NCBI GenBank assembly: GCA_023376005.1
Contig: CM042181.1
Coordinates: 18,663,805-18,727,804 of the forward strand
Length of the DNA stretch: 64,000 nt
Direction: 5' to 3'
Source of the DNA: Doryteuthis pealeii
Lineage: Eukaryota > Mollusca > Cephalopoda > Myopsida > Loliginidae
Shown here: positions 32,511-44,389 of the stretch, piece by piece
Numbering within the stretch: position 1 is the first letter of the stretch
How the letters are laid out: each line of letters begins with the position of its first letter
Notes under the pieces: model-generated
What the model was told of the DNA's origin: nothing
Database searches by the model: none
The model's input: the letters and a program-made list of their open reading frames with translations, nothing else
Translations under genes and position numbers: made by a program

Positions 32511-32626
32511 TATATATATACAATAGTAATCCCAAAGGGAAGGTCTCTGAAATATTTAGAAATCACAGAAACGTTTATGGTTTATTGACAATGATGTTTG
32601 CATCAAAGTTTACTATATTACCTGTA

Positions 32627-33250
32627 CTAGCAAATATATGCACCCTCCGTAGGGCACAAGTATTTAAGTTTTAATGTAATAGAATATTATATTCAATTAG
32701 AAAGGCTAATGAAACTAAATAAGAATGTAGATAAAATGATTTGAAACTGAGGGGGGTATGATAAAAAAATAGAACAGCTGAAACTTATTCTTTCATCATT
32801 ACCGCCTTCCATTGCTGATTTTTTCTAATTTAACTATTTAGTTAAAATAGGAAGTAAAGATTAAAACTGCAATTATTTCTTCTTGTTAATGGGTTACTTT
32901 TAAGATTTACTGAAGAGATCTTTGCTCATATTATTTAAGATAAAACCAAAGAATTAGAAATTAATAATATCAAACACATATTTATTAAAATACAATTTTT
33001 AATATCAATATGCAAATTAGCCTTTCCGTTCACACAGTAAACTGCTATTTTGTTGTATATATGAATATAATTGCATGTCATTAGCATGTAGACTGTATAA
33101 TTAATATATAACAATTTTTATTAATAATTGAGTTTTAAACAAAATAAAATCATGGAGAATGTGAAGTAAATAACAAATGGAATTGTGACTTAAGTCATGA
33201 TATAGTTTCGGTTACAGACAGAAAAACACACAATCTCCATTATAATAAGA
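32627..33250 (-). mobile_element. Non-autonomous Helitron, minus strand
   Basis: Same family and ends as 31,906-32,510: CTAG at 32,627-32,630, hairpin GTGCCCTACGGAGGGTGC on the minus strand (one mismatch), TCTTATTATAATGG edge at 33,250. About 624 bp, no coding region. Confidence 0.75.
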
Positions 33251-34195
33251 TAATGGGATATTTCAAAGTTTACAATCTATTCACCTGAGAACTCATTCAA
33301 TTCAAATAAAGCCCTATGATAATTGTAATAGGAGTCCTTCTGCTCAATTATAATGAACAAATCTCAGTTTTTGTACTTTGCTTGGGTGTGGTGGGAGAGG
33401 CACAGTGAGTGGCTTAACTCTTTGCCTACCAAATTTCTCCCCTCAATTTTCTTGGTATTTTTTACCTGCATAATGGGATATTTCAAAGTTCACTATCTAT
33501 TCACTTCAGAACTCATTCTATTCAAATAAAGTCCTATTATTATTGAAATATGAGTCCTTCTGCTCAGTTATAATGAACTAACCATCAGTGGCATACAGAA
33601 GGATCTGAGAAATGGGAGAGCCACTGTGAGCGGTTTAAAGTAGGCAATGAGATAAATCCTTGCCTACCAAATTTTCTTGGTATTTTTTATCTGTATGATG
33701 GGATATTTCAAAGTTTACAATCTATTCACCTGAGAACTCATTCAATTCAAATAAAGCCCTATGATAATTGTAATAGGAGTCCTTCTGCTCAATTATAATG
33801 AACAAATCTCAGTTTTTGTACTTTGCTTGGGTGTGGTGGGAGAGGCACAGTGAGTGGCTGAACTCTTTTCCCCTCAATTTTCTTGGTATTTTTTATCTGT
33901 ATATTTCAAAGTTTACAATCTATTCACCTGAGAACTCATTCAATTCAAATAAGGTATTATTATTATTGTAATTTGAGTCCTTCTTCTCAATTATAATGAA
34001 CTAACCATCAGTTTTTGTACTTTTAGCATGGTGGAACAGCCACTCTGAGCAGCTTAACTCTTTGCCTACCCCCCCCCAAGGCTGTACCAAATTTTCTTGG
34101 TATTTGTTTACCTGTATAATGAGATATTGTACTTTGCTTGGGTGGGATTGAAGAACCGCTGTTAGTGGCTTAAAGTAGGCAAAGAGTTAAATTTC
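33251..34195 (+). repeat. Tandem repeat, ~200-225-bp units, four to five copies
   Basis: Units begin GGGATATTTCAAAGTT and contain ATCTATTCACCTGAGAACTC, GTCCTTCTGCTCAATTATAA and CACAGTGAGTGGCTTAA (starts near 33,254, 33,478, 33,700 and 33,903). A diverged single copy is at 15.4 kb. Confidence 0.7.
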
Positions 34196-34250
34196 TTCTA
34201 TTTATTATTTTTTTTCCATATATATATTTCTTTTCTTTTAATTTTAAAAG

Positions 34251-34530
34251 TTCTCGGCGGGGTTACTATGGGCGGCGCGCTCCACTTTGGTGACCCTGGA
34301 TAACTCACTGGTCGATCGCACCGGCTTTATGCCTGATGACGGGTCTCTCGAGGGTCCACCCTATCAACTGTCTACGGTTGGTTAAGTGCCTACCGTGGTT
34401 ACTACGGGTAACAGGGAATCGGGGTTTGATTCCGGAGAGGGAGCATGCGAAACGGCTACCACATCCAAGGAAGGCAGCAGGCGCGCAAATTACCCACTCC
34501 CGGGACAGGGAGGTAGTGACAAAAAATTTC
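34251..34530 (+). pseudogene. 18S ribosomal RNA fragment (5' domain)
   Basis: About 280 bp matches the 5' domain of animal SSU rRNA: CTTTGGTGACCCTGGATAAC, GGTCGATCGCACCGGC, CCCTATCAACTGTCTACGG, GATTCCGGAGAGGGAGCATG, AAACGGCTACCACATCCAAG, GAAGGCAGCAGGCGCGCAAA and TTACCCACTCCCGGGACAGG. The universally conserved GGGTTCGATTCCGG reads GGGTTTGATTCCGG here, and GAGGGAGC(C/A)TGAGAAACGG reads GCATGCGAAACGG. It is short, abruptly bounded by AT-rich DNA and by a family P element, and carries changes at invariant sites. It is therefore a non-functional copy. Confidence 0.9.
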
Positions 34531-34547
34531 ACACACACACATATATA

Positions 34548-35140
34548 CTGCCCTGTCGGCTGGGGTGTTAGAATGCACCTCTGCAGAGGGGTAAGACTCC
34601 CCCAAATGGGGCCACCTGTTAGCTGTGGTTGGTGACCCATGATGCTTAAGGACGGAGTCTTGGTGGATGAGCATTCCATGACATGCAACACTCCACTTAG
34701 ACCCTTACTTAGGCTAGACAGGCAGTCGGAGAGGCCCCCTCCGATCAATCGGCTGGTCATGTCAAGTCAATGTCAATATGATTGCCCCAACCCTATTGCC
34801 CTTATGGCAAGCCCCAACCCTTTTTATCATATGGGTGCTAGAAGGGGTGACTGAGGGTCTACATGTCCTGGGAATGACGTTAAACTCTATCTGATGGTGA
34901 GGTTCCAGTTTTGGAAGTTTGGGGAATGTGGAGCACCCCTTCATCACCATTGCTCCCTGGTCCACTCTGACCCGGAGTGGTAGTACCTGTTAGGTCCCAT
35001 CTATGGGTTAAATAGAAAAACATGAGTTTATAAACAAAATTGTATTATGCATTAAGAATTAATTTTATTTCACAACTTTGTCGCATTAAATGACCCACCG
35101 AGGTTGATATGCCGTAAAACAAAACAAACCAAACCAAACC
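34548..35140 (+). mobile_element. Family P element, full-length
   Basis: Starts CTGCCCTGTCGGCTGGGG after (CA)n-(AT)n and ends in (AAACC)-type repeats near 35,140, with the same limits as the copy at 60,345-60,933. The overlapping 151- and 99-codon frames on both strands are not conserved between copies. Confidence 0.8.
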
Positions 35141-35335
35141 GAACAGTACATAGCTGATATAACCAATGACAACCTTGACATGAAGCCAATCTAAAATGAG
35201 TTATATTTGTTATTTGAATTACCATTAGCTTTTATTTGTATAAATAAATCCCTGGATAAATAGATAATTTATCCATATCTTTCCATTAGTAATATTAAAT
35301 AGCTGATACAATAAATGCCAACCTTGGCACGAGGT
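35141..35335 (-). repeat. Inverted copy of the 20.6-24.5 kb satellite unit
   Basis: Minus strand matches GCCTCATGTCAAGGTTG, ATAAATAAAAGC and the CCAGGGATTTATT segment. Confidence 0.55.
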
Positions 35336-36104
35336 CCCATCTATAGGTTAAATAGAAAAATGTATTAATAAAAAAAAATTGTGTATCTATTAAGAATGAA
35401 TTTATTTCAAAACCTTATCGGCATTAAATGACCCACTGAGGTTGATATGCCATAAAACAAAACCAAACCAAACCAAACATATATATATATATGTGTGTGT
35501 GTGTGTATAGAATTTTATTGCTCTATCTGAGTGCAATGTTTCTGCCAAGAGAATGAATAAAACAAAACTTATCATCTGGAATATTTTGATAGTCACCGGG
35601 TAGCAATTTTTGAGGCAGGAGACCGGGACGCACTTCCTCATAAATTACTGAATTTTATTGCTCTATCTGAATGCAATGTTTCTGCCAAGAAAATGAATAA
35701 AACAAAACTTATCTTCTGGAATATTTCTGGCATGAAAAGTGATAGGATGTCATTAAATCTGTACGTTATCAAGTGAGACGATATGAAGATATCATTTTTT
35801 TCTAGTCTGACTCTTAATTGAGAGTATTGTATATTTCCTTCTGGTGCCCCACCCTGTCAGCTGAGGCTGTAGAATATTCCAACTGCACTTATGCAGAGCG
35901 GTAAGACCCTTCCCCCCTTAATGGGACCACCCTTTGACAGTATGTGGCAACTGGTAATGCTTAAAGCAGTCCATGACAACAATCTACTTTGGCTTTTACT
36001 TGGGCTTTCAAATATGTTTTAATATTGTGAATCCATTTATCAAAACTCTTAGTGTTGGAATATTTTACCAAGTATCAATAAATATTCATCAATTTCTTAT
36101 TTTT
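35336..36104 (+). repeat. Family P tail and an older family P head, other repeats
   Basis: 35,336-35,480 is a family P tail (CCCATCTATAGGTTAAATAG ... AACCAAACC). 35,525-35,645 shares GTCACCGGGTAGCAATTTTT with 58.5 and 58.9 kb. 35,848-36,010 is a diverged family P head (CCTGTCAGCTGAGGCTGTAG). No gene is seen. Confidence 0.55.
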
Positions 36105-36773
36105 CTCTCTTACACATTGTAACAAAAACTATGTCACTGCTTACATTGTAACAAAAACTATGTCACTGCTTATGTCACATTACCCAAAATCGTCATAACA
36201 TAGAATAAATACACTCAAAATTTGAACATGCAACATTAGACAGTCCTCATTGTTTTTTAAAACAAGTTTTAATAAATACATGACTGGTATTATATATCTG
36301 ATGGGCCGGGTTAGCTCAGTCGGTAGAGCGTTCGGCTAGAAACCACAAGGTTCCTAGTTCGATACCGGTCCTCGCCAACTCAGCGTATGAGTAGCACAGG
36401 GATCTGTGTGGTAAAGTAAGGAGCTGATGGTAGGTGTGGCGCTCCACCTCAGATGCTAAAAACAATCTCCTTGGTCTAGCACTATTGAAAAGAGGATAGA
36501 CTCCCTCGCTGACTGGCTGATACCAACTTTAGGCCGCCCCGTCAACTTTACTTACTTTATTATATATCTATATATAGTTTGTTTTATTTTAATACATATT
36601 TAAAGTTTACATTTCAAATTGTTTTATTTTTTAATCCTTTAATGAATTTGATGATTTTACTTACTTAGGGTACAAACTCGCTGACATTGAATTTTTTACT
36701 CCCACCCCTCATGCAATATGTTTCAAAAATCTATTTTTACATCGCCCGGAGGGTGTTTTTCATTTTGTACTAG
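36105..36773 (+). mobile_element. Helitron variant containing a SINE
   Basis: The 3' end shows a hairpin-like CGCCCGGAGGGTG and ends CTAG at 36,770-36,773, followed by T. The 5' end is near TCTCTTACACATTG. A family S SINE lies inside (36,304-36,556). Confidence 0.5.
36304..36556 (+). mobile_element. tRNA-derived SINE family S, full-length
   Basis: Head GGGTTAGCTCAGTCGGTAG, box B-like GTTCGATACC, body and CTTTACTTACTT end, as at 10,175. Confidence 0.85.
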
Positions 36774-36918
36774 TTATAATAATATATATATAATTATATT
36801 TAAAAATATTATTTATTAATAAAACAAAATTTTAATTAAAAAATGTGAAATAAACATTAAAAAAAATTCACACATGTTTTTCTAGTTAGTTTAGGAGATG
36901 CTGTTCTTTTATTAAATA

Positions 36919-36953
<35 letters not shown>

Positions 36954-36982
36954 TTAATTATGTTTTATTTTAATACATAGTC

Positions 36983-37320
36983 ATGCTTACACACACACAC
37001 ATACACACTCAGATACACACACACACACTCAACGTAAGTGAGCGTCTGTTTACATTTTCATATCTACATCAACCGTTGTTCAGCGTTCGTTTTTTCAAAC
37101 ATCCAAAATCGCTCATTTTCATTCAACAATTTTTAAATAGACTGACCGACAAAGCAAACGACTCTCTCAGTTTTCTTATTCTCTGTGATAAATTTATTTT
37201 TCCTCAAATTAACGAAAGCCTTGATGAAGATCTACTGAAACAGATTGAAACACTGCTGCATTGGCGAAATAAACATTACTTGTTTTATGAACTTGTGTTT
37301 TTTCAATTTTTCATTATACT
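36983..37320 (+). mobile_element. Old copy of the 28.7-29.2 kb hammerhead element
   Basis: Shares the order (CA)n, TTTTTCAAAC, GTGATAAATTTATTTTTCC, hammerhead-like segment, AATAAACATTACTTG and TTTTTCATTATACTAC. At 37,217-37,267 the ribozyme is degenerate: TTGATGA replaces the core, stem II GATCT/AGATT remains, then GAAACACTGCTGC and CATT where GTC should be. Confidence 0.55.
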
Positions 37321-38034
37321 ACATATAATTATATAATTTGTAAAGAAAAAGGCTAAAAAATCGGTTATAATTATCTATATATATAAAAGAAAGTTTGGTA
37401 TGTACATGTTGATGTATAACTCAGAAAAGGGATGTCACTCAGATTCGAAATCTTGCATATACCTTAATAACCCTATAACTAAGAAACATACTGAATTTGG
37501 TTATTGATTTCTACTGATTAAGTGTTATGATTAATTAATTAAACAAAAATCAAACGATTTGCGATAACCATGGCATAGCTTCTGCTGCTAATATAAAAAA
37601 TATTCACTGCCTGCTGCCTATTTCAGTAATACAAAAATACTATTCAGTAATACAAAATGGCCACATGGCGCCACCAGCTGATAATTTGAAATAGACAAAT
37701 TCGTGCCCTAATCATTTCAGATCGGAATTTTTCTCGTATTCCCAGTATCTTAGAAATATCTATTTGGTTAGAAATAAAATAAAATAATCTTTCTAAATAT
37801 ATAATTTGTATATGGTTTTATTGATTGAATTAATTTTTTTTGAAGATACTTGCTACAACATTTTTCTAATCTGCTCGTTTACCATCACATTTGATCTTAG
37901 CTCTACTAAAGTATCTGTTTACCCAAATCTTCCTCCACAGGATGTGGCTCAAGGTTAATTTTCAAGCGGAGTACTTTTGAAGTAGGGTGAGTAAATATCA
38001 AGGTATTACTTTCATCAGGGTGGAATTGGGTATG
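37321..38034. other. Unassigned AT-rich DNA
   Basis: No recognised repeat or gene. On the minus strand a short frame just beyond the polypurine tract (about 37,906-38,030) has ordinary-looking composition but lacks convincing splice sites. Confidence 0.35.
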
Positions 38035-38319
38035 AAAAGAAAAAAGAAAGAAAGAAAGAAATGAGAAAGAAAGAGAGAAAGAGAAAGAAAGAGAAGAAAG
38101 AGAAAGAGAAGAAAGAAGTAAGAAAGAGAAAGAAAGAAAGAAGCAAGGAAGATAGAAAGAAAGAAGAAAGAGAGAGAGAGAGAAGAAAAGAAAGAAAGAG
38201 AGAAAGAAAGAAAGAGAAAAAAGAGAAAGAAAAGAAAAAAGAAAGAAAGAAAGAAAGAAGAAAGAAGGAAGAAAGAAAGAAGAAGAGAGAAAGAAAGAAG
38301 AAGAAAGAAAGAGTAAGAA

Positions 38320-38371
<52 letters not shown>

Positions 38372-39210
38372 AAGAAAGAAAGAAGAAAAAGAAGAAAGAG
38401 AGAAAGAAAGAAAGAAAAAACAAGACAGAAAGAAAGAAAGAAGTAAGAAAGAAAGAAGAAAGAAAGAAAGAAAGAAAAAAAGAAGAAAGAGAGAAAGAAA
38501 GAAAAAAAGAAAGAAAAAAAGAAAGAAATAAAGAAGCAAGTAAGAAAGACAGAAGGAAGGAAGAAATAAAGAAAGAAGAAAAAAGAAAGAAAGATGGTAG
38601 TAAAAATGAACAACGAAAGAAAGGAGAAAGAAAAAGGAAAGAAAGAAGGAAGTATAAAATAGAAACCAAGAAAGAAATTAAGAAGTAAACGAAGAAAAAG
38701 AGAAAGAAGGAAGAAAGAAAGAGCAAAAGAAAGAAACAAGCAAACAAGAAAAAAAAACCCAGAAAACAAACAAACAAATAAACAAGAAAGAAATAAAGAA
38801 GAAGAAAGAATAAGAATGAAGGAAAAGAAGACAGAATCAAAGAAGTAAGAAAGAGAGAAAGAAAAGAAAGAAAGAAGTAAGAAAGAAAGAAAGAAAGAAG
38901 TAAGAAACGGAGAAAGAAAAGAAAGAAAAAAGTAAGAAAGAGAGAAAGAAATAAGAAAGGAGATGAAGAAAGAAAGAGAAAGAAAGAAAAGAAAGAAGTA
39001 AGAAAGAGAGAAAGAAAGAAGCAAATAAGAAGAAAGAAAGAAAGAAAAGAAACGAAAGAACGAAAGAATAAATAAAAGAATAAAGAAAGAAAGAAAGAAA
39101 AAGCAAACAAACAAGAAGGAAAAATAATCATTAATAAAAAATAAAGAAAAAAAGTTGAATAAAGAGAACAAAAACGAAAAAGAAAGAATGAAAGAAAAAC
39201 CACAAAATGA
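38035..39210. repeat. Polypurine tract (GAAA)n/(GA)n, 1.2 kb
   Basis: Almost pure purine on the + strand, built from GAAA, GAA and GA units with a pure (GA)n core near 38,326-38,368. The 448- and 401-codon frames on the minus strand (poly-Phe/Ser/Leu) are artefacts of this tract. Confidence 0.95.
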
Positions 39211-39849
39211 AAGAAAGTAAAAAAAATAATTAAAAAAAAAGAATAAAATCACAAAGAATGTCTTTCATTATCAGGAATTATGAAAAAAAAAAGACCCGCC
39301 TTTCTTATCCAAAATTCCAGTAGGTACAAAAAAAAAAAAAAAAAAAAAATAACAAAAAAAAAACCTCCCCAACTCCATTGGTGAAAAAATAAAGACCCAA
39401 AACTGAGAAGGTCAAAGGTCACAGAACAAGGAATTTGGTAGTTTCTCAGGGCAGGCACATTCTTTGCTGCTCCTCTCAAATCTACCCCCCCACTCTCCCG
39501 TCCCGCTTCCCAAATTTCAAATGTGGTGTGCAGAAAGACGACATGGTTCATATGCCAATTCTCTTGGAGAGGTTGGCATTGGCACTCAAGTAAAGTGATA
39601 TCTGAAAATGATTATCAATAAAGAATTCCAGACTGTTGGATTTACGAGCGCCAAAAAATTGAGCAGACCTTTTTTGGTGAGGGCTACAATGGAACCGTTC
39701 CAAATGTTTTACCGTTTAAACTATTACAGAACCAACACCCAAAGGAACTAAAAATCATTGCAACAGAGATCAAATTAAAAATATGGAAGTTTGGTGCTTA
39801 CATAATTTACCATTTTAGAAATAAAAATTATTAGGCTAATCCCAAAGGT
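39211..39849. other. Unassigned DNA
   Basis: A-rich runs to about 39,365, then ordinary sequence with no recognised motif. A 100-codon minus frame (39,249-39,551) is not recognised. Confidence 0.3.
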
Positions 39850-42302
39850 AAAGGGAAGTTAAACTGAATCTAGTGGTGAGGATCCAATGGAGTTCTGGGA
39901 GAATGTGGAATACCCCTTCATCACCATGACACCCAAATCCACTCTGACCTGGTAGTACCTGTTAGGGTCTCATCTATGAGTTAAATAGAAAAATGAGTTT
40001 TTAAAAATTGTATAAAAAATTGAGTTGGAATAAAAAGAATTTGAATACCCATCAAGAATAAACAAAACATCTTTGGCATAAAATAACCCAACAAGTGTTG
40101 ACATGCCATAAAATCCAATCAAGTATCTGTTAGGGTCTCATCTATGAGTTAAATAGAAAAATGAGTTTTTAAAAAATTGTATAAAAAATTGAGTTTGAAT
40201 AAAAAGAATTTGAATACCCATCAAGAATGAACAAAACATCTTTGGCATAAAATAACCCAACAAGTGTTGACATGCCATAAAATCCAATCAAGTATCTGTT
40301 AGGGTCTCATCTATGAGTTAAATAGAAAAATGAGTTTTAAAAAATTGTATAAAAAATTGAGTTTGAATAAAAAGAATTTGAATACCCATCAAGAATGAAC
40401 AAAACATCTTTGGCATAAAATAACCCAACAAGTGTTGACATGCCATAAAATCCAATCAAGTATCTGTTAGGGTCTCATCTATGAGTTAAATAGAAAAATG
40501 AGTTTTAAAAATTGTAAAAAATTGAGTTGGAATAAAAAAGAATTTGAATACCCATCAAGAATGAACAAAACATCTTTGGCATAAAATAACCCAACAAGTG
40601 TTGACATGCCATAAAATCCAATCAAGTATCTGTTAGGGTCTCATCTATGAGTTAAATAGAAAAATGAGTTTTAAAAATTGTATAAAAAATTGAGTTTGAA
40701 TAAAAAGAATTTGAATACCCATCAAGAAGGAACAAAAAATCTTTGGCATAAAATAACCCAACAAGTGTTGACATGCCATAAAATCCAATCAAGTATCTGT
40801 TAGGGTCTCATCTATGAGTTAAATAGAAAAATGAGTTTTTTAAAAATTGTATAAAAAATTGAGTTTGAATAAAAAGAATTTGAATACCCATCAAGAATGA
40901 ACAAAACATCTTTGGCATAAAATAACCCAACAAGTGTTGACATGCCATAAAATCCAATCAAGTATCTGTTAGGGTCTCATCTATGAGTTAAATAGAAAAA
41001 TGAGTTTTTAAAAATTGTATAAAAAATTGAGTTGGAATAAAAAGAATTTGAATACCCATCAAGAATGAACAAAACATCTTTGGCATAAAATAACCCAACA
41101 AGTGTTGACATGCCATAAAATCCAATCAAGTATCTGTTAGGGTCTCATCTATGAGTTAAATAGAAAAATGAGTTTTTTAAAAATTGTATAAAAAATTGAG
41201 TTGGAATAAAAAGAATTTGAATACCCATCAAGAATGAACAAAACATCTTTGGCATAAATAACCCAACAGTGTTGACATGCCATAAAATCCAATCAAGTAT
41301 CTGTTAGGGTCTCATCTATGAGTTAAATAGAAAAAAATGAGTTTTAAAAAATTGTATAAAAAATTGAGTTTGAATAAAAAGAATTTGAATACCCATCAAG
41401 AATGAACAAAACATCTTTGGCATAAAATAACCCAACAAGTGTTGAACATGCATAAAATCCAATCAAGTATCTGTTAGGGTCTCATCTATGAGTTAAATAG
41501 AAAAATGAGTTTTTAAAAATTGTATAAAAATTGAGTTGGAATAAAAAGAATTTGAATACCCATCAAGAATGAACAAAACATCTTTGGCATAAAATAACCC
41601 AACAAGTGTTGACATGCCATAAAATCCAATCAAGTATCTGTTAGGGTCTCATCTATGAGTTAAATAGAAAAATGTGTTTTTAAAAATTGTATAAAAAATT
41701 GAGTTTGAATAAAAAGAATTTGAATACCCATCAAGAATGAACAAAAAATCTTTGGCATAAAATAACCCAACAAGTGTTGACATGCCATAAAATCCAATCA
41801 AGTATCTGTTAGGGTCTCATCTATGAGTTAAATAGAAAAATGAGTTTTTAAAAATTGTATAAAAAATTGAGTTGGAATAAAAAGAATTTGAATACCATCA
41901 AGAATGAACAAAACATCTTTGGCATAAAATAACCCAACAAGTGTTGACATGCCATAAAATCCAATCAAGTATCTGTTAGGGTCTCATCTATGAGTTAAAT
42001 AGAAAAATGAGTTTTTAAAAATTGTATAAAATTGAGTTGGAATAAAAAGCATTTGAATACCCATCAAGAAATAAAAAAACATCTTTGGCATAAATAACCC
42101 AACAAGTGTTGACATGCCATAAAATCCAATCAAGTACCTGTTAGGGTCTCATGTATGAGTTAAATAGAAAAATGAGTTTTAAAAAATTGTAATAAAAAAA
42201 TTGAGTTTGATAAAAAGAATTTGAATACCCTTCAAGAATAAACAAAACATCTTTGGCATAAAATAACCCAACAAGGGTTGACATGCCATAAAATCCAATC
42301 AG
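39850..42302 (+). repeat. Tandem array, 14 units of ~168 bp, derived from the family P tail
   Basis: Unit: TATCTGTTAGGGTCTCATCT, ATGAGTTAAATAGAAAAATG, GAATACCCATCAAGAATGAA, CATCTTTGGCATAAAATAAC and GTGTTGACATGCCATAAAAT. Successive GGGTCTCAT copies start near 39,964, 40,131, 40,303, 40,469, 40,634, 40,802, 40,971, 41,141, 41,308, 41,475, 41,642, 41,812, 41,980 and 42,142. Units are highly similar, so the array is recent. The unit is the 3' tail of family P, which is arrayed in the opposite orientation at 5.5-7.8 kb. Confidence 0.9.
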
Positions 42303-42440
42303 CCAACCAGCCTGTAGTGTAATGGCTAGCGTGCTAGACTACAACATTGTAGTAAGAAAATTTGAATTCCAGTTGGGAAAGGTATGGATCCCCTCATTCC
42401 CCATCTACGGGTTAAATAGTACCACTTTATCTATCGGATC
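42303..42440 (+). mobile_element. tRNA-like SINE fragment
   Basis: CCTGTAGTGTAATGGCTAGC (box A-like), CTAGACTACAACATTGTAGT and GAATTCCAGTTGGG (weak box B), followed by a family P-like ATCTACGGGTTAAATAGT. Possibly a third tRNA-SINE head. Confidence 0.45.
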
Positions 42441-42474
42441 CTTCCTGTCCACTAAGGACAACGAAGTAGTGTCC

Positions 42475-42905
42475 AAAAAAATAAATAAAAATAAGAATTT
42501 ATCCGCATCTGCGCAAGTGACTCAGCAAGCCAATTCTTGAGTGACAGTCTTTGGTGCACTGAATGCACACAAACTGTGATGCTTTCTGGGGCTGCTGTCT
42601 TTTCTCTCTCTTTCTGGCTCTCTTTTCTGTTGATGCTACTCTCCTCTCTGCCTCACCCCTCTCCGTGCTTTGCTTAACATTGAGGCGCCAGACCGCTCTA
42701 TTTTTTGCATCTACCTCCCACGTGTTTGTGTCAATATGGCATATCCTCTTATCTCTCCTGCAGACATCTTTAAATCGTAGGGGTGGTCTACCAACCGATC
42801 GGGAGCCTTTTAATAATTACGCTGTACAAAAGATCTTTTTGAGATGCGTCCATTTTCAATTCTCCTGACATGTCCAAGCCAAAATAGTACCACTACTGTT
42901 CTTCT
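42475..42905 (-). pseudogene. LINE 3' coding end with zinc-knuckle-like motif
   Basis: The minus strand reads LGHVRRIENGRISKR, then after a frameshift RPPLRFKDVCRRDKR, NTWEVDAKNRAVWRLNVKQ and finally FVCIQCTKDCHSRIGLLSH. The C-x2-C...H...H pattern with HSRIGL(x)SH is the usual carboxyl end of many animal non-LTR retrotransposons. At least one frameshift occurs. The rest of the element is absent. Confidence 0.75.
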
Positions 42906-42919
42906 AAAAGGTGTTAAAT

Positions 42920-43605
42920 ATAGCAGGGCCAGTTTAGTTCAGTCGGTATATAGCGTTTGGCTAGGAATCACAAGGTTCCTGTTTCAATACCGGCCCTTGC
43001 CAACTCAGCATATGAGTAGCACAGGGATCTGTGTGGTAAAGTGAGTGTTGCATACCCTTTTGCCTTTCTTACTTCTATTATTCTTCTGCACATCTTTGGT
43101 ATCTTACGTCTGGACTTCGTCTTGGTGGTCGGTCGCACTTAATTCATTTCTTCTTCTAGATCAGTCTTGTTGCCAAGACATTCATCAACCATAAAACCAT
43201 ATTATTTATGTAAGCTTTTATTTACTTAACTAAACATATTTCTCTAACTAACATAGCGCGCGTGTGCAGTGAGCTTCAGCTAAAGCAGAAAGACCTTATT
43301 TACCTGACGTCCAAGCTGAAACTGAGAGCCAACCAGGTTCCACGTGACTTCATGTATTTCGCGGGCTTTCTGTAATATTCCATGGAAAGTCCCGCCTGTG
43401 ATATGAAAAGGGGCCATCCCTTCAGAAATGCAGGGGGTTGACAATAATCTATGCATAGATTATGTAACATGAGGAGCTGATGGTAGGTGTGGCGCACCAC
43501 CTCAGACACAAAAAATAATCTCCTTGGTCTAGTGCTAGTGAAAAGGAGATAGACTCTCTCGCTGTCTGGCTGATGTCCACATTAGGCCACCCCAATGACT
43601 TTACT
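42920..43605 (+). mobile_element. tRNA-derived SINE family S interrupted by a solo LTR
   Basis: SINE head and box B at about 42,926-43,045 and SINE body at 43,470-43,605, separated by the LTR at 43,046-43,469. Confidence 0.8.
43046..43469 (-). mobile_element. Solo LTR with 4-bp target duplication, nested in a SINE
   Basis: On the minus strand it starts TGTTACATAATCTATGC and ends GGTATGCAACA. TGAG is present on both sides (43,042-43,045 and 43,470-43,473), and removal restores GTAAAGTGAGGAGCTG of the SINE. It is an inverted relative of 11,589-12,025 (both share AACCCCCTG near the TCTATGCATAGA palindrome). Confidence 0.85.
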
Positions 43606-43944
43606 TTTTTTATAGCTTAAAGTGTAATATACCAACCAAACAGCCAACCAACCAAATGTAAGTTCACTAAAATATTTAGAAATCATAGAAACGTTTATTG
43701 TTTATTCTCAGTGATACTGCCAGTGCCAGTACTACAAAAGCTGAGTTAATTGACAGAATTAAGTTAGTTTTTGAGACCCTTCCCAGTAACATCAGCTTAC
43801 TCTAGGTTCCAGAGTAGGATTAAGGCTGTGATCGACATTAATGGCGGTTATTTTGAGTGAAACTTGTTGACAGTGTTGAATTTATTTTGTAGTTACCACT
43901 TTTTCTTTTTCCTTATGAAACTGTCAAATTTCTCTCAAACACCC

Positions 43945-43976
<32 letters not shown>

Positions 43977-44238
43977 ATTTAATATACCAAGCGTGTTGGT
44001 AGATCCTTGCGGAGAGAAAAAACCCGGCAGAGAGTTTGATTGTAAAAATATACTACCAAACATCAACCAGGAAGAAAAAAATTTTTGAAAAAAAGAAAAG
44101 ACCAAGATATTCGTACCAACAAAAAATAATCTATTGGTATAGTATTTGGCCAAAAAAAAAAACAATTTATATGTATATATATGTATATAAGATATATATA
44201 TATTCATACAACCGCTAGGAGAAGCTAATTTGTAAAAA
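43606..44238. other. Unassigned DNA with (AT)n
   Basis: Contains (AT)n at 43,952-43,978. The AGAAATCATAGAAACGTTTA block near 43,678 also occurs at 32,560. No gene is seen. Confidence 0.35.
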
Positions 44239-44324
44239 GTGCTCGATACCTAAGTAGAGCCAAGTAACTTAGAGAGAGTCAGATTTTAGCCCTGAAGAGC
44301 TTTATGCGAAACTAATAGTAGGTT
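44239..44324 (+). ncRNA. Hammerhead ribozyme motif with inverted hairpin module
   Basis: Hammerhead at 44,288-44,324: stem I AGCC/GGTT, core CTGAAGA (44,292-44,298), stem II GC-TTTAT-GC, GAAA, stem III ACT-AAT-AGT, triplet GUA ending at 44,320. The hairpin module GTGCTCGATACC...GTAGAGC (44,239-44,260) upstream is on the opposite strand, as if left from an inverted arm. An inverted relative is at 52,129-52,164. Confidence 0.7.
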
Positions 44325-44389
44325 CGTCTGACTCAGTAGATATCCTTATATATATATATATATATATATTATATTATATATATATATAT

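Noticed and set aside
34305..34760. 151-codon minus frame and overlapping + frames
   Set aside because: They lie over the 18S rRNA fragment and family P element, and the frames are not kept in other family P copies.
37942..37986. Possible 45-nt exon between CCTCCACAG and GTGAGT
   Set aside because: Very short, next to a large polypurine tract, and without a partner exon in phase.
37906..39252. Open frames of 448, 401 and 174 codons on the minus strand
   Set aside because: They are poly-Phe/Ser/Leu translations of a (GAAA)n polypurine tract with no other signal.
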